Part shown: piece by piece, positions 47,003 to 57,516 of the stretch | Layout: the number at the start of each line of letters is the position of its first letter | How positions within the stretch are numbered: position 1 is the stretch's first letter | Origin: Neopestalotiopsis rosae | Taxonomy: Eukaryota; Ascomycota; Sordariomycetes; Amphisphaeriales; Sporocadaceae | Length of the DNA: 64,000 bases | Assembly: GCA_023078685.1 (NCBI GenBank) | Contig: JALGAS010000007.1 | Span: 2,046,001 to 2,110,000 of the forward strand | Reading direction: 5' to 3' | Notes under the pieces: generated by a model | The model's database searches: none | The model's input: only the letters and a program-made list of their open reading frames with translations | What the model was told of the DNA's origin: nothing | Program-made: the position numbers and the translations under genes

Positions 47003-48304
47003 ATGAGCCAAATTGCCCAAGTGGAATCGCCTCTGCGCGAGTTCCAATACTTTCCTCTCTTGCCCAAAGAGCTGCGGGACATGGTCTGGGAATTCGCGTC
47101 TCAATCTCAGCTATCGACGCCGTCTATGCACTTTTTCCAATTGGAGACGGTCCTGGAAGAACACCCCATTGAGGGAAGGGACGACATTGAAAGATGCATC
47201 CTAACAGTACCTCAGTGCACGGGGTTCGTACAAGACAAGTTGGGCTTCCGGTTCAACTCGTCGTCGTACCTAAACGACCTGGCCGTCTGGGATGCGTGCT
47301 GCGAGGCGCGGCACCTGCTAGAGGCGGGGCGGGCTAGGGCGGCCAGTAGAGGCAACCAGAGCGATGGTGGCCGCATCATGACGGTGCGGAATAAGGTGCC
47401 AGACGATTTCTTGCCCTGGAAAAAGGGCCTAAGCGGTTGGCAGACGCCAGGAGAGACGTGCCCGTGCTCATATGGATCACATTACGGGTCAGCAGCAGTA
47501 GCAGAACACAACGACTGCGATAGCAGCAACATTGGCACCGACAACGATCGCGGTGCGCATCGTAATCTGCTCATCAACCTCGAGCAAGATGTCCTCTGTC
47601 TCACTTTCGACTGGGACAACCTAAAGGCCTTTATGCGCGATGGCAGCGAGCTGCTGGAGATTCCCGAGCTGAGGGGCCTAAAGAACGGATACCCCGTGCG
47701 CAAGATAGCGCTGCAGTACCACCCCGACTGGATCGGCGGCCGTGACGGCATTCAGACGCAGCAGGTAAGGAGACAAGTAGACTGGCCGAAAAGGAAGAAC
47801 TCCATGTGGCTAACGTATTATTTCCAGGAGGACGGTCTTCGTGATGTCTTAGACGTGCTCTCTCAATATCAGGACTTTCCACTCCTGGAGTGTCTCTATC
47901 TCATTGACTACAGAATCACCCCGCGAGACCAGGAGACCCGTGCGCTGGACAGCACCAGCACCAGGGAGGAACGCCAACGCCCGGCAAAATCCAAAATATT
48001 CGAGGCTCGGGGCGTGAGCTTTCACGAGGTGGAAAAGGACGACCAAAACTGGTGTCTGCCCGATGACCAACCTTTTACGCTCCTCGCGGCCATGGCCGAG
48101 ACCAATGCCGCGGGCCGGTGGGCCGCTACGGGTCGCGGCGACGTCCCGTGGGCTGCCGAAGGATTGCACGAGGCGGCGATGGAGGGCCACGAAGAGGAGG
48201 AGGAACCTCAAGGTCTCCGCGACCTTCGGGATTGGGCTGGAAAATGGGGTCTCAACTGGGAGCAAAAGTGCCAGTTTAAGGTTCTGGCTTGTTTACCTGC
48301 TTAG
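47003..48304 (+). CDS. 2EXR-domain protein of unknown function
   Basis: Fungal protein with an N-terminal 2EXR module: EFQYFPLLPKELRDMVWEFA at residues ~13-32, the typical F-x-x-L-P-x-E-[IL]-R-x-x-[IV]-W opening. These proteins are abundant in ascomycetes and their biochemical role is unknown. The first ATG is at 47003. A strong intron is embedded in frame at 47765-47827 (donor GTAAGG, branch CTAAC, acceptor TTTCCAG). It is 63 nt with no stop, so spliced and unspliced forms give 412 and 433 aa. The spliced form reads IQTQQ-EDGLRDVLDVL. A second family element, FPLLECLYLIDYRI, follows at the expected place. The C-terminal third is Glu/Gly-rich. Confidence 0.82.
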   Translation: MSQIAQVESPLREFQYFPLLPKELRDMVWEFASQSQLSTPSMHFFQLETVLEEHPIEGRDDIERCILTVPQCTGFVQDKLGFRFNSSSYLNDLAVWDACCEARHLLEAGRARAASRGNQSDGGRIMTVRNKVPDDFLPWKKGLSGWQTPGETCPCSYGSHYGSAAVAEHNDCDSSNIGTDNDRGAHRNLLINLEQDVLCLTFDWDNLKAFMRDGSELLEIPELRGLKNGYPVRKIALQYHPDWIGGRDGIQTQQVRRQVDWPKRKNSMWLTYYFQEDGLRDVLDVLSQYQDFPLLECLYLIDYRITPRDQETRALDSTSTREERQRPAKSKIFEARGVSFHEVEKDDQNWCLPDDQPFTLLAAMAETNAAGRWAATGRGDVPWAAEGLHEAAMEGHEEEEEPQGLRDLRDWAGKWGLNWEQKCQFKVLACLPA

Positions 48305-49017
48305 GACTTTTTGGGGGAAATCAGTGACGAGAAATGAGTTGATCAATTGGTTATGCACACGAATTCGAAGATTCAAGGCCACACTACAGAGCGAAAAGCA
48401 CTGCGCGGAGCACGGAATTGGGAAAGGGTTGGGAGGTTTGGGTTTGGAGTCGGAGTTTCGGCAACATGCAGCATATTCTGGCTTTTTTTTCCCATTTCGT
48501 CAGCTCAGATGAAAGAATTCCTGATAGATAGAAGGAGGCCACAAATTACAAAGGCGAAAGATACAGGAAAAAAGAAATGTTTACAACAGAACAAGCTCAA
48601 GAACACTGCTCGTGATTTGTTCATTCGTGAGAAGCACGTTTAAAAATTAGGTCGCAAGACATATGCGCATAGTGCATATGCGGGAGGCCGGCCAGGTATA
48701 CGTCAACACTGCAAACGAAGGAGGAGAGGTTCCTGCCCAGCATATGGAGTCTGGTTCTCCATTTATGAGTGCTCTATCCATTTCTGTTCTTCCTTCCTTG
48801 TCTCAATCTGTCCCATCGTTGGAAATATTGCATTGAGATATCAGTGATATCTCGATATTCAAAGCGTCAGTCGAGATAATGTTTACTCAGGTCTTCCCCC
48901 TTCACTAAAGATCACCAGCGTCATTCACACCAACAAGTAGAGTGAACTTTTGAGGAGAAAATACCGAGGAAACTTCAAAGGCAGCCACCTATTCGCACGC
49001 AAGGCGATCTCGGCATC
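48305..49017. other. Intergenic region
   Basis: 3' flank of the 2EXR gene and promoter of the first BTB gene. A TTTATGAGTGC...TCCATTT stretch and short inverted ATATCTCGATAT/ATATCAGTGATAT sequences occur near 48835-48860. No gene is seen. Confidence 0.5.
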
Positions 49018-50131
49018 ATGGCGGACATGTCCATCGACAGGTTTGACTCACGACAAGGTCTGCCTTGACTGGGTTGTAATGCTGACCTCCCGCTTGAGCA
49101 GTCTTTTGAATTCCAAGCCGTTCCACTTCATCGTTGGACCGGAAAAGAAGGAGTTTATGATGCACTCTACTATCGTTGCCAATATGTCCAAACCCTTCGA
49201 TACCTTGGTCAACGGCTCAATGAAGGAGGCTCGCGAAGGTGTAGCGTGAGTAGAAACTTCATTGTTCCTCTACGCACTTCTCATAGTCTCCATGGTTCTA
49301 TAACCTATCCTCGCCAGGATTGCCTGGCCAGGGCACAACAATGGAAAACATACACCTGCTTGCTTTGACCAGAAGCTGGACTTCTGTTAATGTTCGAGTT
49401 ACAGTCATTTATCAGAGATTGATGAAGTAACGTTCACTTATTTCTTTCAGTGGGCTTACAGAGGCGACTACGAAGTAACGGACTTCAAAGTCGCTCTTTC
49501 TGGGGTCTGTTATAACCCCAATCATGAGACTTGCACTCACTGCCGCCATTCAATCAATAAGTGCAGATATTGTAACAAGGATAGAGATTCTTGCGATTGC
49601 GAGCTTACCCGCTCTTGCACAGATTGCGGCTACAATCCTTGTCGCTGTAAGAGAAAGCGTGGAGCACTCGATAACTTGGGCACCGATGGTCCCAACGTTG
49701 TGAAGCTCTGGAGGACATTCCTTCGAGATTCAGGGATTCCATTGAGTTCATTCAAGACGCTTGGAACCGACGAGAGTCTCGAGGGCAGTTGGTCCGACGT
49801 GCTCCTGGCTCACGCCCGGGTCTACGTTCTGGCCGACTACTATCATATCGACGATCTAGCTGACCTGGCAGAGCGGAAACTCCATCAAGCTCTCGTTTTC
49901 TTTGAGCTCAAGCAGAGCAATACCGATGCCATCAGCGACCTGGTTGACTACGTTTGCCGAAACACGGTGGACGGGGATGAGTCATTTGATATGCTCCGAG
50001 TTCTTCTCTATCGCTACTGTGCATGCAATATCCAGCAGCTCTCACAGAACGAGAGATTCAAGGGACTACTGCAAGAGATGGGCGACCTGTCAGAGGCTAT
50101 CATCCAGAGGATGCTGGAAAGACTTTGCTAG
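49018..50131 (+). CDS. BTB/POZ protein with Cys-rich insert, copy 1
   Basis: Probable BTB-fold protein-interaction module; fungal BTB proteins often act as dimeric adaptors, but the role here is unknown. Exons are 49018-49040, 49102-49245 and 49405-50131 (introns 61 and 159 bp), giving 297 aa. The tiny first exon is inferred from the parallel structure of copy 2. The BTB core is KPFHFIVGPEKKEFMMHST at residues ~12-30, then EVTFTYFFQWAYRGDY at ~63-78. Between the BTB half and the C-terminal helices is an insert with eleven Cys (91, 99, 102, 109, 112, 119, 121, 127, 130, 135, 137) and nearby His, suggestive of zinc binding. The C-terminal half (LLAHARVYVLADYYHIDDL) is the usual BTB-back helix region. 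The donor after exon 1 (GTTTGA) is non-consensus. Confidence 0.8.
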
Positions 50132-51169
50132 GTTGCCATGACAACTGACAAGAGCCACCAAAACCGATATCGAGGTACCATATGAGTTCAAGCCAATTGC
50201 ACCAACATGCTGTGCCTGTGCACCTCTGTACGTTTCAGCTGCTTCTCCAGCTCGTGACTGAAAGGTCATATTAGAAGACTCTCATGTTGGGCTCAGCATT
50301 CGTCAGCATTCGATCAAAGCTATGCAAGGAGGTAGACACATTATTCAACCTCTAATACAAGTTAATTTACTCAATGGTCACGTCACCCTTCACAAGTTTG
50401 ATTGATAGCATGAAAGAAAGTCAGGGGAGGAAGGAAATTGGGTAGTCTACCTTGATGGTAAATGCCACATGCATACAAACCCACCATGGCCCAGATGTTG
50501 ATTGTTCAACTATTACTTGGCTTGTCTTCGAAACGTTGCTGCGATTGTTTTTCGGTGAGGCTCGGCCCAAGCGGGACGGCACAACAGTATAATCAGCTAT
50601 TGCTCCTGTTTGTACTGGACCGTGAAGGCTTTTCGATTCTTTGGTTGGTCCGACGACAGACTCTTTGATAATAGTGATGAAGAATTTTCACTTGGGCCGA
50701 CGAAACGCAAACGCCGACGCAGCTTCCAAACCACCTTGACGACCACACCCACAGCCTAATTCTGCAAACGCCTTACAAGAGCAGGCGCCGAGTGCTTTGT
50801 GCACTCAAAATCTTTTTAACTCCTGCCACAAATTTTCACCATCGTCGACCAATTCGGTCTTCTTCCATCTAAGCACAACTTTCTGTCCGAGAGCACGGAA
50901 TAATTAGGATCTCGGCGCCAGATCCCTAATCGGGGCTCCATCTTTGCAAAAGCAGTCGACGATCGAATCTAAGGAGCCACATGCGTGCAATCTGCGCGTC
51001 CCTCGTCAACTCCAACGCGCTCATCAACTCCTACGCCCTCGTCAACTCCTACGCCCCCGTCAACGCTGGCAATCACACCCATTAGAAAGAGTGGTCACTG
51101 TGCCACTGCCAAAGACAGACCCAAAGCTGCATTTCCTGCCGGGACGACTCTTCGACACAAAACAGAAGC
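50132..51169. other. Spacer between the two BTB paralogues
   Basis: No gene is seen. It contains an 18-bp minisatellite at 51002-51055 shortly before the copy-2 start codon. Confidence 0.5.
51002..51055 (+). repeat. Three-unit 18-bp minisatellite
   Basis: Units start at 51002, 51020 and 51038, each close to CTCRTCAACTCCTACGCC, with a degenerate fourth copy after 51056. It is in the probable 5' leader of BTB copy 2. Confidence 0.85.
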
Positions 51170-52273
51170 ATGGAGGATCCGTACATCCAAAGGTCGGTCT
51201 CAAGCCCTTCATTATCTACTTCATATAGTATCACTGACCAATCTGTCTTCACAGGATCATGGCTTGGAAGCCGTTCCGATTCATTGTTGGACCCGAGAAG
51301 AAGGAATTCACAATGCACTCTGACCTTGTTGCCAGTATATCCGAGCCCATGAATGACTTAGTCAATGGCCCATCGAAGGAGGCTCGCGAAGGTGTAGCGT
51401 AAGTACATCTCTTTGTTCAGTCGCAAGGTTTCCAGTATCACCGAACTATCTTCTGAAGTTGCACGCCGAAGCACAATAGCTCATGGCACACATTCATAAT
51501 TGTCCTTATTCGCTTTGAGAAGTGACTGACCCTTGTACTGCAGCCATTTCCCCGACATTGACGAGGCAACATTTGCCTACTTCATGCGATTTGCCTATAA
51601 AGGTGACTACAAGGGCAAAGCCCTCAAGTATCCAACTGAGCACCAGTACTTGGATACGAAATGCAAAGGCTGGGAATGCAAAGGCTGTGAAGAAAGTGTG
51701 CTCAAATGCCAATGCACACATTGTCAGTGTTGCAGGCGTCGTGAGTGCGGCTGTGCATTCAAGCAAGCCCAAATACAATTCTCCAAGAACCTGACGCAGG
51801 GAGAATCGAACTGTTTGGGAGTTACACTATTCGAAGAGTTCGCTGATGATGCTGAGCTCACTTTTCAGATGGTGATCTATCGCGCCATCGACGAGAATCA
51901 CATTCAAACATGCTCCGACACGCTGTTTGCACATGCTCGGGTCTACGTCTTTGCCGTCACCTATGACATCCCTGAGCTTGATATGATTGCAAAGAAGAAA
52001 ATTCAACAAGTACTGGCCATACTCGAGATCAATGATGTCAGCATCCCAAAGATCTGTGAGCTGGTTCGCTACGTATTCAGCAATACGGTCGATGAGGAGG
52101 ATAATCTTTGGTATCTTCTCTGCCATTGGTGCACCATGAACTTGGCCGTCTTGCAATCAAACCGTGCATTTAGGGATCTGCTCCGAGAAAACGGTGATTT
52201 TTCGGCTGAGATCATCCACGAGACGCTGACGAACGATTCGTGCAACTGTCTCATCTATGGACTGTATACCTAA
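51170..52273 (+). CDS. BTB/POZ protein with Cys-rich insert, copy 2
   Basis: Tandem paralogue of the gene at 49018. Exons are 51170-51192, 51255-51398 and 51544-52273 (introns 62 and 145 bp), giving 298 aa. Exon 1 (23 nt) and exon 2 (144 nt) have exactly the same lengths and phases as copy 1, and the end of exon 2 (GGAGGCTCGCGAAGGTGTAG) is identical at DNA level. The BTB core is KPFRFIVGPEKKEFTMHSD, then DIDEATFAYFMRFAYKGDY. The Cys-rich insert has ten Cys (96, 101, 104, 111, 113, 116, 118, 119, 124, 126) but different spacing from copy 1, so the insert diverges faster than the BTB fold. The C-terminal half keeps LFAHARVYVFAVTYDIPELDM. A shorter start at 51259 (MAWKPFRF) is an alternative. 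Confidence 0.82.
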
Positions 52274-53635
52274 GATGCTCCATGAGATATCATCTGATGG
52301 TGGCTGAACTCACTGGCTTTATCATCTCGCCAGCCGACTGGAAAACATAAGTTGAATCCCGTCTTCCCGGGGTCAACATGGATTGATAAAAAAGATGCGG
52401 TCGGCTATTGATCTCACATCACCGAAAGTCGCGGCCTCCCACTTCACATATCGTCTGTTTTGCTGCTCTCATTTGTGGAGAAGAGCGGAAATCAGAATTT
52501 GAAGGCTTTTCCACAAGAAGTTGTCTTGGTTTCCTTTGCACATACCTTTTTCGACCACTGGACCTGGATGAGGCGAACCCTAGCTAGGCAAGCTGGGAGT
52601 TCTCAGAGCAGCCACCGTGGTCTGCCAGCTATATGAACTTCATCACGAGTGCAAGTTCTTCTCCCATGCCTACCAAGTCACACTAAGAGAGGAAGAAGGT
52701 GGATTATAAGGCAGACACATAGTCCCAATTGATACATTTATTGCAAATACGACCATCATGAATATAATGTGAAAGTGACAACTATGCATTTCTTCTTCGA
52801 CTACATATCGTATTGGCTATTCCAAGCACCACTGGCCCCTGATCAGCTACATGGTTCGGTAACTGCATATTTAATCGGAGAAAGGCCATCTCATTTTGAC
52901 CCTCCTGTTGGTGCATTTGACCTCAACACACCCCTTCTCAGCCCAGCTACAAGCCTTTGGCTTTGATAGTGCATAGATTGACACGTTTTGTGTGCATGAA
53001 CTCTGCAGTGTACTTGCTCTGACAACACCTTGAAAGCACCACATATCCTTGGTAGCACTTTCCACTATATTTATCGAGTCCCTCTCGCGACGCGCGCTGT
53101 TGTGCCTCCTGTCAAAACAACACTGAACATCCCAATTTCTACTTTCCACACCTTGCATCTATCAACCTCACAGGTCTTGACAGCGAACCGCATCAGTCCT
53201 ATCCAATTTTGGATCGTCACTTTTTTGGATCTCTTCATTACCAGACACAGCGTTTTTAGTTCACAACGGGTTTTGTTCTCCCGCACTCCATCATTCACCT
53301 CGTCCCACAGTATCAACTTCATCTTCTTTGGCATCCATCCCCCACCCAGTCGTCGTTCGGGCAGAGGCGCATATTCAGCCCGCACAGATACGTAGCAACT
53401 TCGACCTACCTTCACCCTGCACGACGGGATCTGTCTTGCTCGCACGACGCTTCAAGACTCTGGCACTGAGAGTTTGTATTCTGGGCGCGTCTACGAAACG
53501 AGCTTCCAGGTGAGGCTTGACCACAAAGAGAAGGCCCTTGGTAATAAGCTGACTGTGGAATCGAGGCAACCCTTTGATTTCCCAACCTCGGCCAAGAAAC
53601 CCAAATTTTTTGTGCGAGTCTGACAATAGTACAAA
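52274..53635. other. Intergenic region
   Basis: 1.36 kb with no supported gene. The right half is CT-rich and is probably the leader of the 670-aa gene; upstream ATGs occur in it. Confidence 0.5.
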
Positions 53636-55648
53636 ATGTCTTCCGGTACCAACTTGCGAAGCGCTGGGCCGCTCCGTGCTCGAGCGAGTTCTGTCTTCCA
53701 AAAGAGCGAGCCTCAGAGTCATCGCGAGTTGAGTGAGACGACCAATCGACCTCGAGGGTCTGCTGTCAGATTCAAGAAAGACATTCTACCCTCGCAGTCC
53801 ACCATCCCAACCGTGTCTCCCACTCACTCGCACAACCATGCAGACCCCTTCTCAAAAGACGGGCTTCGCAAAGCGCTTCTTAGCAGTGATTGGAGACAAA
53901 GACCTTCGGACGTTCTCCCGCAGGTCAAGATTATCGAACTTCACAAGCCTGAACCGCAACCTGAAATACTTCAGAAGATGGACTCGAGCATCAATGGAGA
54001 GCACTTTCATGGTCAAGACAGCACTTCCACGGGGCAAAATCCAGCCAGCTACTTGAACAATCAAGAAACTCTCCCCCAAGCCTCCAGCAAGACGTCTCGA
54101 GACAACTCTCAAGGTAATGACGGAAACCGTGGTGATGATAACGGCCCTGGCAGATCTGATGATGAGCCTGGTGATCGTATCAGTCCCTCTCTGGCCTTGG
54201 GTCCGAAGCAGTTGACGACACTCAAGCGTCTCTACAGGCCTACGGCACGGGGAGAGTCTGATGGGATCTTTGCTGCAAATCCCCACAACTATCATACAGA
54301 CGCTATTGAGTTCGTCTTGGGCACGCATAATAACATTGGACTAGCAATTGTTTCCGAGATGAACCTTGTGCACTCCTACGGCTCGCCTCCAAACCAGAAT
54401 AGTCAGCCGATGGTCCAAATGCAACGAGTCGTCAATCTGAATGGGCTCAGACCCATGCAATGGAACAAGCTGGACAGGCGCAGTCACAACGAAGATACTG
54501 TCGATGAGGCAATACAAGGTGATGCTTCCAGGGAATGCACCGAATCCCCGGACCAGGCGGAAAAATCTGATACCAACTCCGCTGAGTTGATTCAAGAACA
54601 ACAAGAAGGAGAAGAAGAAAAAATGCGATTCAGGAACATGCTGGCGAAGCTCAATACGGGTAGAGCCCAGAGAGTGGAGGGCTCTCCAACCAAAAATATC
54701 GACCAGGAGCATCTGTGCACGAGTACCAGATCAAGCTCGAGCACTGGAAACCAAGTTTTGAAGGATTCCAGATCTACTTCCAACAGTCTCAACCCCAGAG
54801 CCCCCTCATTCTTTTCGGTACCACAAACTCGAAAGTCTTCAACCTATCATGGTAGAAGCCATACCATCAATCATCGACCTAAACTCCATGGTCTGTTTGA
54901 CCAACTATGGTCAGATGGTGCTACAGATGTGCTTTGTGCTTCTCCGCGCCGCCGTGCGAATAGCCTTCTCGGAGACAGCCATGTTTCGAATAGTCCCTTA
55001 TCCTTGGCTGACAAAATTAAGCGTGCAGCCAAAGACACGCAGCAAATCGAGGAGTTGACTGGCGCACCGCCGACAGATGCACAAGTTCAGGCCATCATGA
55101 GGCGGCTGGGTATAGAAAGCTTGAGTGGCTATCCTGAGCTTCTGAAGTCTATCCATGCGACGAGCTTTGAATCGGGAGGCCAACCTACTCGTCTCGGTCA
55201 ACAATCTCTCGTGCAGAGCTGGATCCAGCAGCCTGGTTTTAATCTCCATCCGCCTTCGATCCCAGGCGTGCCGAACATGGGCGGCCCTCAATTATCGTCT
55301 CTACCGAGATTCGAGTTGAATCACAGCCAAGCAGCCAGCTTCTCATCTCCCTTGCCAGTTGATAGACCAGAGATCATCAGTCGGGCAGCAGGACCTATAC
55401 CTAGCCTTCTTCCCCCACCTATCATGCCTCAGAGTAGCGGGATAAACCATCCACGCAGACCAACGATGAAAGAGGTCATGGAAGGCATCGAAAATGAGGT
55501 CCGCGCAAACCCATTTGCATCTTGTCCTGAGGCATCCAGCCTGCTAGGCCCCTCGTTCGTTCAACTGCCTGGTTTGCCTCCTACTCTCATTGGTCCTAAG
55601 CCAGTGATGAAGCCAAAGGGGGCCCCTCGTCCGCACGATCCACTGTAG
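53636..55648 (+). CDS. Uncharacterised Ser/Pro/Gln-rich protein with open frame continuing past the stop
   Basis: Frame of 670 aa from ATG 53636 to TAG 55646-55648. I do not recognise the family. The N-terminal ~180 residues are polar and disordered-looking. A more ordered segment lies at about 190-290 (LKRLYRPTARGESDGIF, then YHTDAIEFVLGTHNNIGLA and QRVVNLNGLRPMQWNKL). A helical stretch with EEQ/EEE runs lies near 320-345, and a further ordered piece is at about 440-520 (ADKIKRAAKDTQQIEEL, AIMRRLGIESLSGYPELL). The C-terminus is Pro-rich. After the TAG the same frame stays open for 73 more codons to TGA at 55868-55870, with coding-like charged sequence. The true end may therefore be 55870, through readthrough, a short intron, or a premature stop in this strain. 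Confidence 0.7.
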   Translation: MSSGTNLRSAGPLRARASSVFQKSEPQSHRELSETTNRPRGSAVRFKKDILPSQSTIPTVSPTHSHNHADPFSKDGLRKALLSSDWRQRPSDVLPQVKIIELHKPEPQPEILQKMDSSINGEHFHGQDSTSTGQNPASYLNNQETLPQASSKTSRDNSQGNDGNRGDDNGPGRSDDEPGDRISPSLALGPKQLTTLKRLYRPTARGESDGIFAANPHNYHTDAIEFVLGTHNNIGLAIVSEMNLVHSYGSPPNQNSQPMVQMQRVVNLNGLRPMQWNKLDRRSHNEDTVDEAIQGDASRECTESPDQAEKSDTNSAELIQEQQEGEEEKMRFRNMLAKLNTGRAQRVEGSPTKNIDQEHLCTSTRSSSSTGNQVLKDSRSTSNSLNPRAPSFFSVPQTRKSSTYHGRSHTINHRPKLHGLFDQLWSDGATDVLCASPRRRANSLLGDSHVSNSPLSLADKIKRAAKDTQQIEELTGAPPTDAQVQAIMRRLGIESLSGYPELLKSIHATSFESGGQPTRLGQQSLVQSWIQQPGFNLHPPSIPGVPNMGGPQLSSLPRFELNHSQAASFSSPLPVDRPEIISRAAGPIPSLLPPPIMPQSSGINHPRRPTMKEVMEGIENEVRANPFASCPEASSLLGPSFVQLPGLPPTLIGPKPVMKPKGAPRPHDPL

Positions 55649-55870
55649 AACAGGAAACAGCAGGAATATGAGGCATACCTCGAACATCAACGAACCCTGA
55701 ACCCGAATTATCATCGGGAGTGCCGAGATCGACAGGCCAAGCGAGCTGACCGCCGGAAGCTCGAAGAATGGCAACGCCAATTTGTCTGTCCTCCCAAGCA
55801 AAGCGCAGCCATCGCCATCAAGAAGCCTGATGAAATTGATCCTGACAAAAGACAAGCAATACGAGTTTGA
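55649..55870 (+). other. In-frame open extension after the TAG
   Basis: Seventy-three codons in the frame of the preceding gene, rich in Arg, Lys, Glu and Gln (for example YEAYLEHQRTLNPNYHREC and RRKLEEWQRQF), ending at TGA. A GT-AG pair at 55604-55660 (57 nt, frame-preserving) would remove the TAG, but the donor GTGATG is weak and no branch site is evident. The stretch looks coding; how it is joined is unresolved. Confidence 0.5.
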
Positions 55871-57516
55871 TGCGACAGCAAAGGATCAATCTAGGAGCAT
55901 CTGGACTTATACTGATACATGGCGTCCTCTGTTTCGACATGATTCACTTTGGCAAACTCCAATCATAGTATTAACTGGTTTCAACCATGAGCGCGCACTC
56001 AGTGTATTGGGCAGACTATCAAAGGTCAACGCCCGCATTCCAACATTCAAACTAACTCACACAACTGGAATCATATCTTATCGACATCGAGGAATTTATA
56101 ACTTTCAGTGCGCAAGGAAAAAAAAAAAAAAGAAAAAAAAAGCATACAAACTGGCGTAACATGGGACAGAAGACACAATAGTCACAGGAGGACGCGAAAC
56201 ATAATATTTGGTTGTCGACGGATGTGGACGCTTCGAAGTGCCAGAAACATAATGATGGAACACATCAACCAGAGCTCCATGGACTTCTGGCAATGTCGAT
56301 CATGTTTAGGGAGTCTGGGCACACGAGGCCAAAGAATTTTTTTGCTGCATCGATGCTACACCATGACAACATTATTTGGTGGAGCAGGAGGTCTTTGTTT
56401 TCTATTGGAATTTGGGCACCAGAAATGAGTCGGCTTGCGAGTAGGAATTGGACTGGTCTCTTGTATTATTGCCTTGTTTGTAAATTAGCCTCAGACTTGC
56501 GTTTAAACCAATCACAATTACCTCAATGCTTCGTTCCTAGTTCGCGTACCTCCAATATGTCTCAAGTTGAAACATCATGACCCAAGAGGCATGGCTCGAA
56601 TTAATTCATAAGAAAACGGTATTGATAGATTCTCATGTAGTCAAGACTACCTTGCTTCCTTCAACTTGATGAAGTCTGGTCAAGGACATGTTGTGAGCAC
56701 CTACTGGGACGAGAAGTCGTGAGAGGAAGGTTATGATGACCTGTATCCTGATATGATTTGCAGAATGGGATGGTCCCTTGAACAAGAAAGACCAGACGAG
56801 ATGAAACAATCAGAAAAGACTTGTTGCTGGGGTACTTTGGCAAAACTGGCCGCTTGTGGCTTGTAGTTGTACTTATCCACAGAGGATTACGTGTGCGAGG
56901 TATGTCGTTGACCTCCATGAGTATGCAATAATAGTATGTACATCGTTCAGCAACAACATCATACCGATCCGTCAAAGGAGTTTAGTGCAGCAATTTATAG
57001 TGAATTGAGGTATAGTGGGACAAGAATCGAGATATATACATGTATGGTATAAAGTATGTACACATGATTTGGAAACGTCAAAGTGAGATCAATGCACAGA
57101 CTGACGTACCGTTTCCGGGTCCGGCCCCACTGCACGCCCGTTGTGAGTTCCGCGTCTACAGCCAGCAACCGTCGCGTCTCCTCCGTCTTTTTCCCCCCAC
57201 CATAGCTGTGACCACCGTAGCGCACATGCCTGGACTCCAAGTCGCAGTTCAACCCCAGGTATGTTTTCATGAATTGTTCTGCGCCAATCTCGGTTTCTGG
57301 AGATTAGTAGCACATGTCGGAAGACTCAATGCTAACATCGCAACTCTAAGGCTTGAACCAGCTTTTGAAACCGCATTCGAGACCTCTGCAGAACGAAACA
57401 GGCAGCTTCCGCCATCAGCTAGCTCTTCCTGGGGATTGTCCCAACCAGCGAGACCACCGCAAACAGCAGCAACTCGAGCATAGCAACGTGACTACCCGGA
57501 GAGGCGAATCGCGGCC
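55871..57516. other. Intergenic region upstream of med1
   Basis: 1.65 kb without a supported gene. It contains an A-rich tract at 56118-56141. The part from about 57100 onward is likely promoter and leader of med1. Confidence 0.5.
56118..56141. repeat. Poly-A tract
   Basis: Twenty-four bases, all A except one G. It is in intergenic DNA. Confidence 0.85.
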
